Shown here piece after piece: positions 17,310 through 26,679 of a stretch of DNA of 64,000 bases. Every line of letters begins with the position of its first letter. The first letter of the stretch is position 1. The stretch comes from CBFGTV01 sp965652145 (lineage in GTDB: Bacteria > Bacillota > Clostridia > Peptostreptococcales > Natronincolaceae). The notes under the pieces were generated by a model. That model was given only the letters and a program-made list of their open reading frames with translations, was not told where the DNA came from and did not search any database. The stretch covers positions 1 through 64,000 of the forward strand of contig CBFGTV010000003.1 of NCBI GenBank assembly GCA_965652145.1, written 5' to 3'. Made by a program: the position numbers and the translations under genes.

Positions 17310-18104
17310 TTATTGCCGTTGCTGACTGATTCCAAGGGAGCCCTGCAGAAGTCTTGAGCCCGTAGGTTCTTTAGGGTTTAAGGTTTTTTCTGCAGTTACA
17401 AGGATTTGCGTATAACCCTCAAAATTTGAATTGAATTTTTCATATGCCACTTCAATGCCCGGTTCGCCACTGAATTTTAATTCAATTGGAAGATAACTTT
17501 GGCTGTCTTTAACAAGCCAGGCTCGATAAGTACAATAATCCGGGTTGATTTCAGCCGGGGCAGGCAAACCAAAAACCGCTATCCACAGGGTAAGTTCAGA
17601 GGAATCTAACAAGGCTACTCCTGTGATTTTATCCTGCCTTAATGGCTCCAAATCAATTTTAGAAATTCCTGTAGCCTGTTGCTTCAGAATCACTGGAATG
17701 CATACCCGCTGACCCACTTGAACCAAATTGGGATCTGCAATTTGAGGGTTAGCCTGTATCATCTGCTGAACTGTGATGCCATAATTCCTGGCAATAGAGA
17801 ATAGTGTATCTCCCCTTTGTATTGTATAAATTGTTCCTTCGGTACAAAAGGGTACCGGTGGAGGCGGCGTAACAATGGCAGGAATACACAGTTCCTGACC
17901 TGGATAGAGAATATTGGGGTTACGCACCTGAGGATTGGCGATAAGTAAGCTTTGCAGACTAATAGTAAATTCATTGGCTATCCTAAACATTGTATCGCCG
18001 GGTCTGACAGTATAAATCGTGCCGCCAGGGCAATCTGGCACAGGGGGTAGCTGCTGCTGCGTCGTAACGCTATATGGGTAGGGATAAGAATAGTAATAGG
18101 TCAC
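17310..18104 (-). CDS. Protein with two LysM domains, possibly spore-associated
   Basis: A 264-residue protein with two LysM peptidoglycan-binding modules (about 28-73 with TVRPGDTMFRIA, and about 85-132 with TIQRGDTLFSIA), each ending in an LCIP/VCIP motif. The N terminus is Tyr/Pro-rich (TYYYSYPYPYS) and no signal peptide is visible. That combination is common in clostridial spore-coat or cortex-associated LysM proteins (SafA-like), which are made in the mother cell; this role is inferred. The C-terminal 120 residues form an unassigned beta-rich domain. GTG start 6 bases after AAGGAGG. Confidence 0.8.
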   Translation of the reverse strand: MTYYYSYPYPYSVTTQQQLPPVPDCPGGTIYTVRPGDTMFRIANEFTISLQSLLIANPQVRNPNILYPGQELCIPAIVTPPPPVPFCTEGTIYTIQRGDTLFSIARNYGITVQQMIQANPQIADPNLVQVGQRVCIPVILKQQATGISKIDLEPLRQDKITGVALLDSSELTLWIAVFGLPAPAEINPDYCTYRAWLVKDSQSYLPIELKFSGEPGIEVAYEKFNSNFEGYTQILVTAEKTLNPKEPTGSRLLQGSLGISQQRQ

Positions 18105-18171
18105 TTAAATCCTCCTTTCAGTGGTATGATTACATTATATGCATATTATAATTTTTGGGGATTTTCTTTTT

Positions 18172-18204
18172 TCCACAACAAAAGGACAGTAGCACTGTCC
18201 CTTT
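18172..18204 (-). terminator. Terminator after the DUF378 gene
   Basis: GGACAGT stem (18184-18190 with 18194-18200) extended by A/T pairs and followed on the minus strand by CTTTTGTTGTGG. Confidence 0.7.
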
Positions 18205-18211
18205 TCCCAAT

Positions 18212-18400
18212 CTATTTTTTAAGAAAGACCTTTAGTAATGTCAATAGTCCCGATAGGCCGATTAAAATATACACCAGTCTGCCAACAGGGCTTCTTCTGC
18301 CTCTGAATAATCCTTCAACCATATCTAAATTAAATAAGCCCACTAGTCCCCAATTAAGTGCCCCGATAATCGTCAGTATTAATGCAATCCAGGTTAGCAC
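18212..18400 (-). CDS. DUF378 family small membrane protein (YuzA-like)
   Basis: A 62-residue protein with two hydrophobic segments (about 3-24 and 42-60) separated by a basic loop (RGRRSPVGR). The start TWIALILTIIGALNWGLVGLF is the DUF378 signature. Its function is unknown. GTG start about 8 bases after GGGGAGG. An ATG two bases upstream is in another frame and stops at once. Monocistronic. Confidence 0.88.
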   Translation of the reverse strand: MLTWIALILTIIGALNWGLVGLFNLDMVEGLFRGRRSPVGRLVYILIGLSGLLTLLKVFLKK

Positions 18401-18494
18401 ATGAATCCCCTCCCCTTGAAATTTGGATCAAAATCTTATTCAGTCCATATATATGAGGATAAACATGCCATTATACCTGTTAAGGCCTTAGAGA

Positions 18495-19436
18495 CTAATA
18501 GCCTTTATTTAAATTGACTACATTAAGAAGGGGTTCATTGTCTTTAAACCGCCTCATATTTTCAAGGATTGTCTGATATTTCCTTTCGTTTCTCATCTCG
18601 GAAACCCAGGAATTATGGGGTGAAATCAAAACCCTCTCCATTTGCCACAGGGGGTGATCCTGGCTTAATGGCTCTTCTTCAAAAACATCCAGGGCAACAC
18701 CTAGAAATTTCCCACCCTCAAGGGATTTTACCAGGGCCTGTTGGTCAATGATGCTTCCGCGACTGACATTAATTAAGACTGCTTCTTCCTTCATTTGCCC
18801 TAAAGCGCTGAAATTAATCAGGTGATGGGTTTTAGCCGTATAGGGAATAGTAATTACGACAACATCACTAATTTTTAGAACATGATTTAGTTCATCAATG
18901 CCATAGCAGTGATGGAAAAACTCAGTACTGTGACCGTCAGTATTGACTCCTATTATTTCTACTTCAAAGCCCTGTAATCGTTTAGCAGCTTCTTTGGCAA
19001 TGCTGCCGGTTCCAATGAAGGCAACCTTTTTTCCATAGAGCTCTAAAACATCTTTTTCCAATCTCCAAAGAGCTTGCTGCTGCTGCCTGTAGAAAACATT
19101 ACTTTTCTTATAGATTTCAAGGATTTTTGATATAATCCATTCACCCATGGGAATACTGTACCCTCCCCGATTATTGGTGACAATAATTCCCTGCTTTTCA
19201 ACCGCTTCCCTGGGAATTTGGTCAACCCCTATGCTGGACAGTTGAATCCACTTTAAGCCTTTCATTTTCGTAATGTCAAGGGTATCAAAGGGATTATAGC
19301 ATACCAGTACATCGACATCAGGCAGCTTACTGTATTCAGCCGCCTCTTTTTCTCTGACAACGTCTAGCTCATAACCTAATCGGGCAATCGCCTCCATTTG
19401 TTCCTGACCATAGTCATATGTAAATAACGCCTTCAT
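18495..19436 (-). CDS. D-isomer-specific 2-hydroxyacid dehydrogenase
   Basis: NAD(P)-dependent oxidoreductase of 313 residues. A Rossmann motif (VAFIGTGSIA, about 140-149) lies between the two halves of the substrate domain. The catalytic set is present: Arg in NVSRGS, Glu in DVFEEEPL and His in SPHNSW. The substrate (phosphoglycerate, glyoxylate, lactate or another 2-keto acid) cannot be read from the sequence; it lacks the ACT domain of SerA. The ATG at 19436 (MKALFTYD) is 9 bases after GGAG; a longer form at 19451 places the ribosome site inside the gene. Confidence 0.85.
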   Translation of the reverse strand: MKALFTYDYGQEQMEAIARLGYELDVVREKEAAEYSKLPDVDVLVCYNPFDTLDITKMKGLKWIQLSSIGVDQIPREAVEKQGIIVTNNRGGYSIPMGEWIISKILEIYKKSNVFYRQQQQALWRLEKDVLELYGKKVAFIGTGSIAKEAAKRLQGFEVEIIGVNTDGHSTEFFHHCYGIDELNHVLKISDVVVITIPYTAKTHHLINFSALGQMKEEAVLINVSRGSIIDQQALVKSLEGGKFLGVALDVFEEEPLSQDHPLWQMERVLISPHNSWVSEMRNERKYQTILENMRRFKDNEPLLNVVNLNKGY

Positions 19437-19542
19437 CACATCACGCTCCATATATTACTTTTTCTATTAATCTATTTTATTATATAACCACAGGTATAGT
19501 AATTAAACCTATTTAATAGTTAATGAAGGAATTTTATCTATT

Positions 19543-19585
19543 GACACAAAAATAACCCATTGACGCTTTTTCATAGCCAATGGGT
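19543..19585 (-). terminator. Terminator after prfC
   Basis: ACCCATTG stem (19555-19562 with 19578-19585) followed on the minus strand by TATTTTTGTG, 13 bases past the stop. Confidence 0.82.
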
Positions 19586-19598
19586 CGAAATTTATCTA

Positions 19599-21203
19599 TT
19601 ATTTTCTTAATGAGATTTCCTTCAATACCGCATTTTTATTTCTTTCCTTAACCCTTTCAATGGACCATTCATTTTGGAACAGCAGCACCGGGTGTTCGTC
19701 CTCATCATGAACAATCATTGTATCCATGGTGACACCGAAGGTATCGGGTTCAAAGCCCTCCATTTCTACCCATCGTATGTATCGATAAGGCAGTCTATCC
19801 ATAACGATGTCGACACCATATTCATTCTTTAAGCGATATTCCAGCACTTCAAATTGTAAAACACCCACTACACCAATGATCAATTCCTCTACTCCAATAT
19901 TGGGTCTTTTAAAGACCTGAATGGTTCCTTCCTCGGATAATTGATTAATTCCCTTTAAAAATTGCTTTCGTTTTAAGGAATTTTTAGCAAATACCTTTGC
20001 AAAATGCTCAGGGGCAAAAACTGGAATCCCTTCATATTGAATTTTTGATTGATCCTCACAGAGTGTATCACCAATTTTAAAGATTCCAGGATCATGAATT
20101 CCAATAATATCACCGGGATAAGCCGTCTCTACCACGACTCTGTCCTGGGCCAAAAATTGCTGGGGCTGGGCCAGGCGTACCTTTTTATTTTCTTGAACAT
20201 GATTGACAGTCATTCCTTTTTCAAACTTGCCTGAGCATATTCTTAAAAAGGCAATCCGGTCACGATGGGTTGGGTTCATATTGGCCTGTATTTTAAATAT
20301 AAAGCCTGTAAAGTTTTCGGTTTCAGGATTGATCACCCCTAAATTGCTTTCACGACCAAGGGGTGGGGAGGTAAGGCTTAGAAAGGACTCTAAAAAAGGC
20401 TGTACACCAAAGTTAGTCATGGCACTACCAAAGAAAACCGGCGTTAATTCTCCCTTCTCTATTTGACCTAAATCAAATTCATCCCCTGCCATATCCAACA
20501 ATTCTATTTCCTCTTGAAGCTGCCGATGAAGGGCTTCGCCCAACAGCTCCCTTAATTTTTCATCGGCTAAATCCCCCGAGACGATCTCAGCAATAGATTG
20601 CCCATGGTTTCCGTCATTGAATAGCTCTATTTGTTTTTTTCTGCGGCTATATACCCCTTTAAAATTACCATCGGTGCCAATGGGCCAATTCATAGGATAG
20701 GACCTAATTCCCAATACCTTTTCGATTTCCTCCATCAGCTCAAAGGGGTCCTTTCCGGCTCTGTCCAGCTTATTGATAAAGGTAAAGATAGGTATTCCTC
20801 TCATCTTACAGACATGGAACAGCTTCTTCGTTTGATCCTCTACCCCTTTGGCACAGTCAATTACCATTACCGCACTATCGGCCGCCATAAGGGTACGGTA
20901 GGTATCTTCACTAAAATCCTGGTGACCGGGTGTATCAAGAATATTAATACAAAATCCATTGTAGTCAAATTGAAGTACACTGGATGTAACTGAAATCCCC
21001 CGCTGCTTCTCTATTTCCATCCAGTCGGAAACCGCATGTTTTTGCGCTCTTCTGGACTTAACCGACCCTGCTAAACGAATAGCGCCCCCATATAATAATA
21101 GCTTTTCTGTCAAGGTGGTTTTTCCCGCATCGGGATGGGAAATAATAGCAAAGGTTCTTCTTCTGCGAACCTCTTCAATAAAGCTCAGCTTTTCTTCTGA
21201 CAT
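19599..21203 (-). CDS. prfC: Peptide chain release factor 3
   Basis: Translational GTPase that recycles RF1/RF2 from the ribosome after termination. The 534-residue length is typical. G-domain motifs are in place: G1 SHPDAGKTTLTE (about 19-30), G2 region QRGISVTSSV, G3 DTPGHQDFSED and G4 NKLD. The RF3-specific C-terminal domain follows, with GVVGVLQFEVL. The ATG at 21203 follows AAGAGG. It is separated from its neighbours by terminators. Confidence 0.96.
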   Translation of the reverse strand: MSEEKLSFIEEVRRRRTFAIISHPDAGKTTLTEKLLLYGGAIRLAGSVKSRRAQKHAVSDWMEIEKQRGISVTSSVLQFDYNGFCINILDTPGHQDFSEDTYRTLMAADSAVMVIDCAKGVEDQTKKLFHVCKMRGIPIFTFINKLDRAGKDPFELMEEIEKVLGIRSYPMNWPIGTDGNFKGVYSRRKKQIELFNDGNHGQSIAEIVSGDLADEKLRELLGEALHRQLQEEIELLDMAGDEFDLGQIEKGELTPVFFGSAMTNFGVQPFLESFLSLTSPPLGRESNLGVINPETENFTGFIFKIQANMNPTHRDRIAFLRICSGKFEKGMTVNHVQENKKVRLAQPQQFLAQDRVVVETAYPGDIIGIHDPGIFKIGDTLCEDQSKIQYEGIPVFAPEHFAKVFAKNSLKRKQFLKGINQLSEEGTIQVFKRPNIGVEELIIGVVGVLQFEVLEYRLKNEYGVDIVMDRLPYRYIRWVEMEGFEPDTFGVTMDTMIVHDEDEHPVLLFQNEWSIERVKERNKNAVLKEISLRK

Positions 21204-21327
21204 TTTTCCTCTTCCTTTATTATGTAATTTGAATATCTCAATTTATTTGCCTTTTTGATTTTATCTTTTTATTGTTTTTCTGTCAATTCCAAAGCTGGAA
21301 TTAAACCTAATCTACTGTATTATCTCC

Positions 21328-21365
21328 ACAAAGAAAAAAGATATGGCCTATCGCATATCTTTTTT
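21328..21365 (-). terminator. Terminator after the ECF S-component gene
   Basis: Perfect 12-bp stem AAAAAAGATATG (21334-21345 with 21354-21365), so the U tract is part of the stem, continuing TTTTTTCTTTG on the minus strand. Confidence 0.88.
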
Positions 21366-21370
21366 CCCAA

Positions 21371-21892
21371 CTACTTTGCAGCATATTTCTTTAAATATTT
21401 TGTTTTGGCAAAGCCTATTCCTATCGGTACAAACAGTAAAGCCCCTCCAAAGCCCTGTAGCAGATTGGCTGGTACACTGGTCAACGATACCAGGAAGCTG
21501 CCCTTTAGGGCGGCACCGGCAATAAAATAGCCAAATACCATCCAGAGGGCCCCAACCAATAGGGCTGTTATATTTCTAATCTGCAGTAATTGATCTTCAT
21601 TCTGCCGGGCAATGGCCCCTACCCAATAACCCATTAATCCTTTAATGACTAAGGTTGGTAAAGCCCAATGGGTGTAGCCCAATAAAATATCGGCCAAGGC
21701 AGAACCAAGCCCCGCTGCTATGGCCCCTTTTCTTTTTCCAAAGATGATCGCAGTTAAAAAAATCATACTGTCCCCCAAATGAATAAAGCCCTCGGTACTG
21801 GGAACAGGAATACTGATAATCATTGTCGAAACCGCCACCAGGGCTGTTAATAGCCCCAATAGGGTTAAATCTTGTACTGAATTTTGCTTCAT
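21371..21892 (-). CDS. ECF transporter S component, substrate unknown
   Basis: Membrane-embedded, substrate-binding subunit of an energy-coupling-factor vitamin/cofactor importer. The 173-residue protein has about five or six hydrophobic segments and the family-typical GFIHLGDSMIFLTAIIFG and GSALADILLGY stretches. No ATPase or EcfT gene is adjacent, so it would use a shared ECF module (group II). I see no riboswitch upstream, so the substrate stays open. The ATG at 21892 follows GGGGGAG by 5 bases; an upstream in-frame ATG at 21940 has no ribosome site and would add 16 polar residues. Confidence 0.8.
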   Translation of the reverse strand: MKQNSVQDLTLLGLLTALVAVSTMIISIPVPSTEGFIHLGDSMIFLTAIIFGKRKGAIAAGLGSALADILLGYTHWALPTLVIKGLMGYWVGAIARQNEDQLLQIRNITALLVGALWMVFGYFIAGAALKGSFLVSLTSVPANLLQGFGGALLFVPIGIGFAKTKYLKKYAAK

Positions 21893-22022
21893 ATTTACTC
21901 CCCCAATAATAATTGTATGTATATTGTACTTATATACCATTACAATTATATTTTATCATGAAGCAAAACTCCTGTAAATCTTTATTTTTCAGTAATTCCA
22001 ATGTTCGATTGTACCAATACAA

Positions 22023-22565
22023 TTATTTAATAAGAGAAATCCTTTCCAACGGAGCATAGGTCAATTTTCCATTGATTCTTTTGCTTTCCATCAGGGCAAT
22101 ATGATCTATTGCTATATGCATCCGTCTATAGGGCAATATTTGCCTCACTTCTTCAACTTCTTTGGTCATCACCAGCTCCCTTCCCAGGGTAATATGGGGT
22201 CGGTAGGGTCGCTCCTCTTGTGAAAAGCCCTGCTGCTCCATGGCACTTTCAAGGTTTTGATAGAATCGCTGGAGTTCTTGAAGGGGCGTAACCCCCAACC
22301 AGAGAATATATTTATTTTTCTTTTTAAAGGTTCCTATTTCATCGGTGCTTAAAAGAAAACTGCCGGTCTCTGAAGCTGCCTGCCCCATGGCTGCTACAAT
22401 TCTATTTTTCTCATTTTGAATCTCTCCTATAAACCGAAGGGTCAAGTGAAAATTATCGTAGTCAGTAAAATTGCCTTTTAACACATAGGGTTTAATATAC
22501 TCCTGCAGCTCCTTCAGGTAATCTCTAATCTGAATAGATAAAGTAATGGCCGTAAAAACCCTCAT
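22023..22565 (-). CDS. thpR: RNA 2',3'-cyclic phosphodiesterase (ThpR/LigT)
   Basis: 2H phosphoesterase of 180 residues that opens 2',3'-cyclic phosphates in RNA. Both HxTx motifs are present: HLTLRF (about 40) and HITLGRE (about 124). I place the start at the ATG 22565 (MRVFTAITL), 5-6 bases after AAGGTGG; the ribosome site follows directly on the stop of the upstream flavoprotein gene, so the two are translationally close. An in-frame GTG three codons upstream is possible. Confidence 0.88.
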   Translation of the reverse strand: MRVFTAITLSIQIRDYLKELQEYIKPYVLKGNFTDYDNFHLTLRFIGEIQNEKNRIVAAMGQAASETGSFLLSTDEIGTFKKKNKYILWLGVTPLQELQRFYQNLESAMEQQGFSQEERPYRPHITLGRELVMTKEVEEVRQILPYRRMHIAIDHIALMESKRINGKLTYAPLERISLIK

Positions 22566-22575
22566 GGCTTCCACC

Positions 22576-23046
22576 TTAGCCCTGCTTCATGGATCGCTTG
22601 CCGGTGATATGTTCCATCTTAATTGCCAGCACGCAGGTTTTATCGTGGGCCCTTTCGATGTATTGCTTTCCCGCTGTAATAAAACCAGGGCTGTATTTCT
22701 CAACCAATAGCTCCAGTGCCCTAATTTTTCTATCCCCTGTTATTTCCTCGGCGGTTCCAAATACCACTACACTTTCATAGGTAGACGTAAAGCGGTCAGG
22801 AATCACCTGATTGGAACCATAGACAGTGAAGCATACCCGATTATTTCCTTTAATATTATCCAGCTTATGACCTTCTAAAGCACAATGAAAATAGATATAC
22901 TCATGATCTGATGCATAATTAACTGGTACACCGTAGGGTTGACCTGCTTCATCAACGGTTGACAGGACACCAACTTCCCCTGAATATAAGATTTCCTTAG
23001 CGGCTTCCGTTGCAATTTCTCGACTTTCCTTTCTCATCTTTCTCAC
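22576..23046 (-). CDS. Pyridoxamine 5'-phosphate oxidase-family flavoprotein (NimA-like)
   Basis: A 156-residue FMN-binding split-barrel protein. GVLSTVDEAGQPYGVPVNYA, HCALEGHKLDNI and RVCFTV are typical of the NimA-like branch, which includes 5-nitroimidazole reductases and heme- or flavin-binding proteins of unknown role. It is not a PdxH. GTG start 7 bases after AAGGAGG. It lies between ecsB and thpR on the same strand with 12- and 10-base gaps, so it is probably in one operon with them. Confidence 0.82.
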   Translation of the reverse strand: MRKMRKESREIATEAAKEILYSGEVGVLSTVDEAGQPYGVPVNYASDHEYIYFHCALEGHKLDNIKGNNRVCFTVYGSNQVIPDRFTSTYESVVVFGTAEEITGDRKIRALELLVEKYSPGFITAGKQYIERAHDKTCVLAIKMEHITGKRSMKQG

Positions 23047-23058
23047 GATTCATCCTCC

Positions 23059-24285
23059 TTACACCTTTTTCAAATTTAAAGTAAAGGTTTTTATTTCACA
23101 TATTATCCATGCCCACCCCAGAAAGATAAGCAGGTCTAAGGGTGGCCACAGAATTACTGTCTGAATAGCCTGCATTGTTATAAATAGTATAACAGTAATC
23201 AATATCAAAACCAATAGCGGACCTTGCTTGAAAGCAACATTTCTGTCCTTCAAGGGAATAGGAAAAAGTCTTAGAAATTGATCATCCTTTAAGGCATGCC
23301 AAATGGAAAAAAGGAAATTACCCATCAAAAAAATTCCAAATAAGATTAAAGCCCCTATGGCTTTGGGCTCTTTAATGAATATAGTTAAACCAATTAAAAC
23401 TCCTAGAATAGAAAGAATAATTTTCAGGTTTCCACTTCCTCTTAACAGGATTCGATAGTACAAGAGCAGCATACCACCCTTTTGGTTGAAGGGTTCCAAC
23501 AGCCTACCGTTAAAGGCAGGCAAGGTTTTTTTAAGGTAACTACGCCTTTCACCTATTCCCTCCTGAAGAAGAAGGGCCATACTTTTTGACCTACTGCTTA
23601 CCTCTTCGGTTATCCAGCGAATCCATTGAGGGCGAATTTTCAGTTTAATGATCAATGTTAGAAGCAGCAGCATAATCAATGTAATAATTAACTTTATATC
23701 TGAGGCTAATCTGTAATTTACTAATAAATAATAGGTTAAGGCCCAGACTGTTAGCTGACTCATAATTTTTAAAGGTCTTATGATCCATCGTTTCGGAAGG
23801 TGGAAAAGGACATATTTGATATTCATATTAATTAGTTTAATCATCATTCCCATCAACCATATGCTTTGTAGGGGACCAAAGATTTTCCTCCCCAGATTTC
23901 CTGCGATTAGTGCCACCAATCCCAAATACAGACTCCATAGCCCTATTTGTAGAACTATTGAAAGATAACTGGAATAGGTAACAAAGGTTTTTCTAAGGTG
24001 ATAAAAGGGAAGCAGAAAAACCTCATCGGCGATTCGCAGATACCCTCGATAGCTCCCTCCTGTAATCATAGCCGTAGTAGTAAATAAAATCAAAGAGCGC
24101 CAGGGTTCCATATAAATTTGTTTTTTTATTTGAAGCATTAAGGGAAAGTAATTATAGCTTATCAAAAATAAGAATAGCATCGTGTAGAATATTATTATCC
24201 AATCAAATTGAAAGGCCACAAAGCGATAATAGGTTTTGACTAAATATTGTATCCTTTTCTTCCAAAGTAATTTAACACCGTTCAT
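23059..24285 (-). CDS. ecsB: EcsB-like ABC transporter membrane protein
   Basis: Integral membrane partner of the ATPase encoded just upstream. At 408 residues it matches Bacillus EcsB in length, and it has about eight to ten hydrophobic segments. The Ecs transporter affects protein secretion, competence and regulated membrane proteolysis (RasP pathway) in Bacillus; its transported substrate is not settled. The start overlaps the ecsA stop by four bases (ATGA), indicating coupled translation. Confidence 0.78.
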   Translation of the reverse strand: MNGVKLLWKKRIQYLVKTYYRFVAFQFDWIIIFYTMLFLFLISYNYFPLMLQIKKQIYMEPWRSLILFTTTAMITGGSYRGYLRIADEVFLLPFYHLRKTFVTYSSYLSIVLQIGLWSLYLGLVALIAGNLGRKIFGPLQSIWLMGMMIKLINMNIKYVLFHLPKRWIIRPLKIMSQLTVWALTYYLLVNYRLASDIKLIITLIMLLLLTLIIKLKIRPQWIRWITEEVSSRSKSMALLLQEGIGERRSYLKKTLPAFNGRLLEPFNQKGGMLLLYYRILLRGSGNLKIILSILGVLIGLTIFIKEPKAIGALILFGIFLMGNFLFSIWHALKDDQFLRLFPIPLKDRNVAFKQGPLLVLILITVILFITMQAIQTVILWPPLDLLIFLGWAWIICEIKTFTLNLKKV

Positions 24286-25016
24286 GACTGAGCCTCCACA
24301 AATATATCGAACAATTCCATTAAATTTGCCTCTTTATTTTGTGACTTGCTTTGCATCTGCTCCAGGGTCCCAGAAAAAATCACCTTCCCATGGTTAAGAA
24401 GTATGAATCGATCACATAATCTCTCTGCCGAATCGAGTACATGGGTACTGAGTAGAATCCCCATTCCCTGATTTTTATAACGATATAACAGCTTAATAAA
24501 CTGGTTAATGGCCCGAGGGTCAAGTCCAATGAACGGCTCATCTACAATCAACAGACTTGGGTTTTGAAGCAGGGCACACATTACCATAACCTTTTGCCGC
24601 ATTCCCTTTGAAAAGGAATGGGGGAAATGATTCAATTTTTCCTCCATTTGAAACAGGATAAGCAATTCCTTTACCCGTTGCTTATAATCCCCTTCACTTA
24701 ATCCACAGCACATGGCAGTATATTGCAGATGCTCTTTAAGGGTTAATTCATCGTATAAATATGGAATTTCTGGTATATAGCCCAGGCTTTCCCTACAATT
24801 ATTTTGCCTTTCATCAGATAGTACGCCATTTAATTTTATGCTTCCCCCCATGGCGGGCAATAGACCTAAAAGGGTTTTCATCAGGGTTGTTTTTCCTGCT
24901 CCATTGGGTCCGATTAAACCCACAATTTCTCCTGAAGCCACCTGTAGTGAAATATTATTAATGATTTTTTGATTTTCGTAGCCACCGTCTAAACCGATGG
25001 TCTCTAACCGATTCAA
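24282..25016 (-). CDS. ecsA: EcsA-like ABC transporter ATP-binding protein
   Basis: A 244-residue ABC ATPase (EcsA is about 247). Walker A GPNGAGKTT (about 36-44), the atypical signature FSKGMRQKV, Walker B LLIVDEPFIGLDP and the switch His in STHVLD are all present, so the site should be active. It uses a TTG start 8 bases after AGAGGTG. It is followed by ecsB, then by the flavoprotein and thpR genes. Confidence 0.85.
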   Translation of the reverse strand: MNRLETIGLDGGYENQKIINNISLQVASGEIVGLIGPNGAGKTTLMKTLLGLLPAMGGSIKLNGVLSDERQNNCRESLGYIPEIPYLYDELTLKEHLQYTAMCCGLSEGDYKQRVKELLILFQMEEKLNHFPHSFSKGMRQKVMVMCALLQNPSLLIVDEPFIGLDPRAINQFIKLLYRYKNQGMGILLSTHVLDSAERLCDRFILLNHGKVIFSGTLEQMQSKSQNKEANLMELFDIFVEAQS

Positions 25017-25125
25017 AATATTGACACCTCTATTCTAACCTTTTGTTTTTGAAACTCACAAAATTAGCACTATCCTTTATACTGCCAAGACCAGTGAACT
25101 ATATCCTATCCTATTTCAAATGAAT

Positions 25126-25160
25126 AGTCAACGGCCTGTATCACACCAAGACCGTTGACT
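25126..25160 (-). terminator. Inverted repeat after the GntR-ABC operon, possible terminator
   Basis: Perfect 9-bp repeat AGTCAACGG/CCGTTGACT (25126-25134 with 25152-25160), 10 bases past the permease stop. The minus-strand tail is ATTCATTTGA, not a clean U run, so its activity as a terminator is uncertain. Confidence 0.4.
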
Positions 25161-25169
25161 TGAATAGGA

Positions 25170-25820
25170 CTAAAACTCCCTCGTACGATAGAATAACTGA
25201 GACAATATAATGGAAACAACCGTAATGATGATTAGTAAGAAAATCCAGATCAATAGCAATTGTCCATCTAAACCATGATTTATTAAGGTCCCCAGAGCCC
25301 TGCCGAATTCAGCTCCTTTCTTTGCCCTCTCTAGCAGCAAGGAAGGACTGAAGGTTAGAACCATGAAAAGTAAAATACTGACAATCCGTCCCTTATGATA
25401 GCCCAGCTTAAAATAAATAGGAAGATATATACATACCTGCAGCAGGCTTACAGAAAGGGCTAAAAATACGTCTACTGGTTGAATCAGTTGTATACCCGGA
25501 TTTACAAAAATAGAAAAGATGAATCCCATCAGGCTCAAAACAATCAGGTTGATCCCTACAAAGGATAAGCCCGAAAGGTATTTTGCCATTACCAGCTCTG
25601 TACGACTGACCGGCAAACTGATGAGAACCAGTTCACTTTTATTCTTTTCATCCTGTATACAGGCATTTTGTAATAATATATAGGTAATTCCCACAGCGCC
25701 CATTATATAGATATTGGCGACTTGAGGCATGAAAATGAAGATAAAAATACAATAAACCAAAACGGTAAGAAAGGTTTTCTTTTGGACCATATAATCCTTT
25801 AATACCAATTGTTTAAGCAT
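25170..25820 (-). CDS. ABC-2 type transporter permease
   Basis: A 216-residue membrane protein with six hydrophobic segments, of the ABC2_membrane_5 type. The start MLKQLVLKDYMVQKKTF and the motif LVLISLPVSRTELVMAKYLSG are typical. It is the third gene of a GntR-regulator/ATPase/permease operon and overlaps the ATPase gene by 8 bases. Such operons (YtrA-BC-like, BcrAB-like) respond to wall-active or peptide antimicrobials in related bacteria; that is inferred here. Confidence 0.82.
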   Translation of the reverse strand: MLKQLVLKDYMVQKKTFLTVLVYCIFIFIFMPQVANIYIMGAVGITYILLQNACIQDEKNKSELVLISLPVSRTELVMAKYLSGLSFVGINLIVLSLMGFIFSIFVNPGIQLIQPVDVFLALSVSLLQVCIYLPIYFKLGYHKGRIVSILLFMVLTFSPSLLLERAKKGAEFGRALGTLINHGLDGQLLLIWIFLLIIITVVSIILSQLFYRTREF

Positions 25821-26679
25821 ATTTATTCCCCCTAACTGTATAGAGCATTATTTCTTCCAAGGTAGGTTTCTCAACTATTACATGATTTCTTAATTGTTTG
25901 TCTAAATAACCTTTACTGACAATCAACCCCTCAAAGCCATAATGATGCTGTTGAATCCCAATAAACTCCTTTTTCATTTCATCATTAATCAGCTCGTTTC
26001 CTCCCTTTACAAGGCGATATTTCTCGATGACCTCATCCTTGGGTTCAGAAAACAATAGCCTTCCCTTGTTCATAAAGGTAATGTAGTCTGCAATCCGGTC
26101 CAGGTCTGTGGTAATATGGGTGGAAAAGAGCACGCCGACATTTTCGTCCTGTATCAGCTCATACAATATTTCCAGCAATTCATTTCTAATAATTGGGTCC
26201 AAACCTGATGTAGGCTCATCCATTACAATTAATTCTGCCCCATGGGAAAGGGCAATGGCCAGGGAAAACTTCATCTTCATTCCCTTCGAAAGCTCTTTAA
26301 TCCTTTGATCAGGCCTTAATTGAAATTGTTTTATATAATTCTGAAAGGTACTTTCATTCCACTTTTTATAAAAGGGAGCCACAATTTTTCTCATTTCATC
26401 AATTCTTAAATCTTCATAATAGTAGTTTTCATCATATACAAAACCAATGCGATTTTTTATTTCTTTTTCATTTTTATGATAGTCCTTTCCAAAAATTTTA
26501 ATTTCTCCCTGATCCTTTAATAAAAGATTCATAATTAGCTTAATAACTGTACTTTTACCCGCCCCATTTGGGCCTATTAATCCCATTATATAGCCCATGT
26601 TCAGGGTAAAGCTTACGTTATCAAGGGTAAAGCCCTTAAATTTCTTTGTCAATCCCTTTACTTCCAATAGGGTGTCCAT
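25813..26679 (-). CDS. ABC transporter ATP-binding protein (YtrB/BcrA-like)
   Basis: A 288-residue ATPase. Walker A GPNGAGKST (about 35-43), signature LSKGMKMKF, Walker B ELIVMDEPTSGLDP and switch His in STHITTD are all intact. The C-terminal 70 residues form the extra domain seen in this subgroup. It starts directly at the GntR stop (TAAATG) with GAGGAGG upstream and overlaps the permease gene, so all three proteins are made from one transcript. Confidence 0.88.
   Translation of the reverse strand: MDTLLEVKGLTKKFKGFTLDNVSFTLNMGYIMGLIGPNGAGKSTVIKLIMNLLLKDQGEIKIFGKDYHKNEKEIKNRIGFVYDENYYYEDLRIDEMRKIVAPFYKKWNESTFQNYIKQFQLRPDQRIKELSKGMKMKFSLAIALSHGAELIVMDEPTSGLDPIIRNELLEILYELIQDENVGVLFSTHITTDLDRIADYITFMNKGRLLFSEPKDEVIEKYRLVKGGNELINDEMKKEFIGIQQHHYGFEGLIVSKGYLDKQLRNHVIVEKPTLEEIMLYTVRGNKYA

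Noticed and set aside
21893..22022. Riboswitch upstream of the ECF S-component that would reveal its vitamin
   Set aside because: The upstream gap is only about 130 bases and shows none of the conserved FMN, THF, cobalamin, TPP or preQ1 aptamer blocks.
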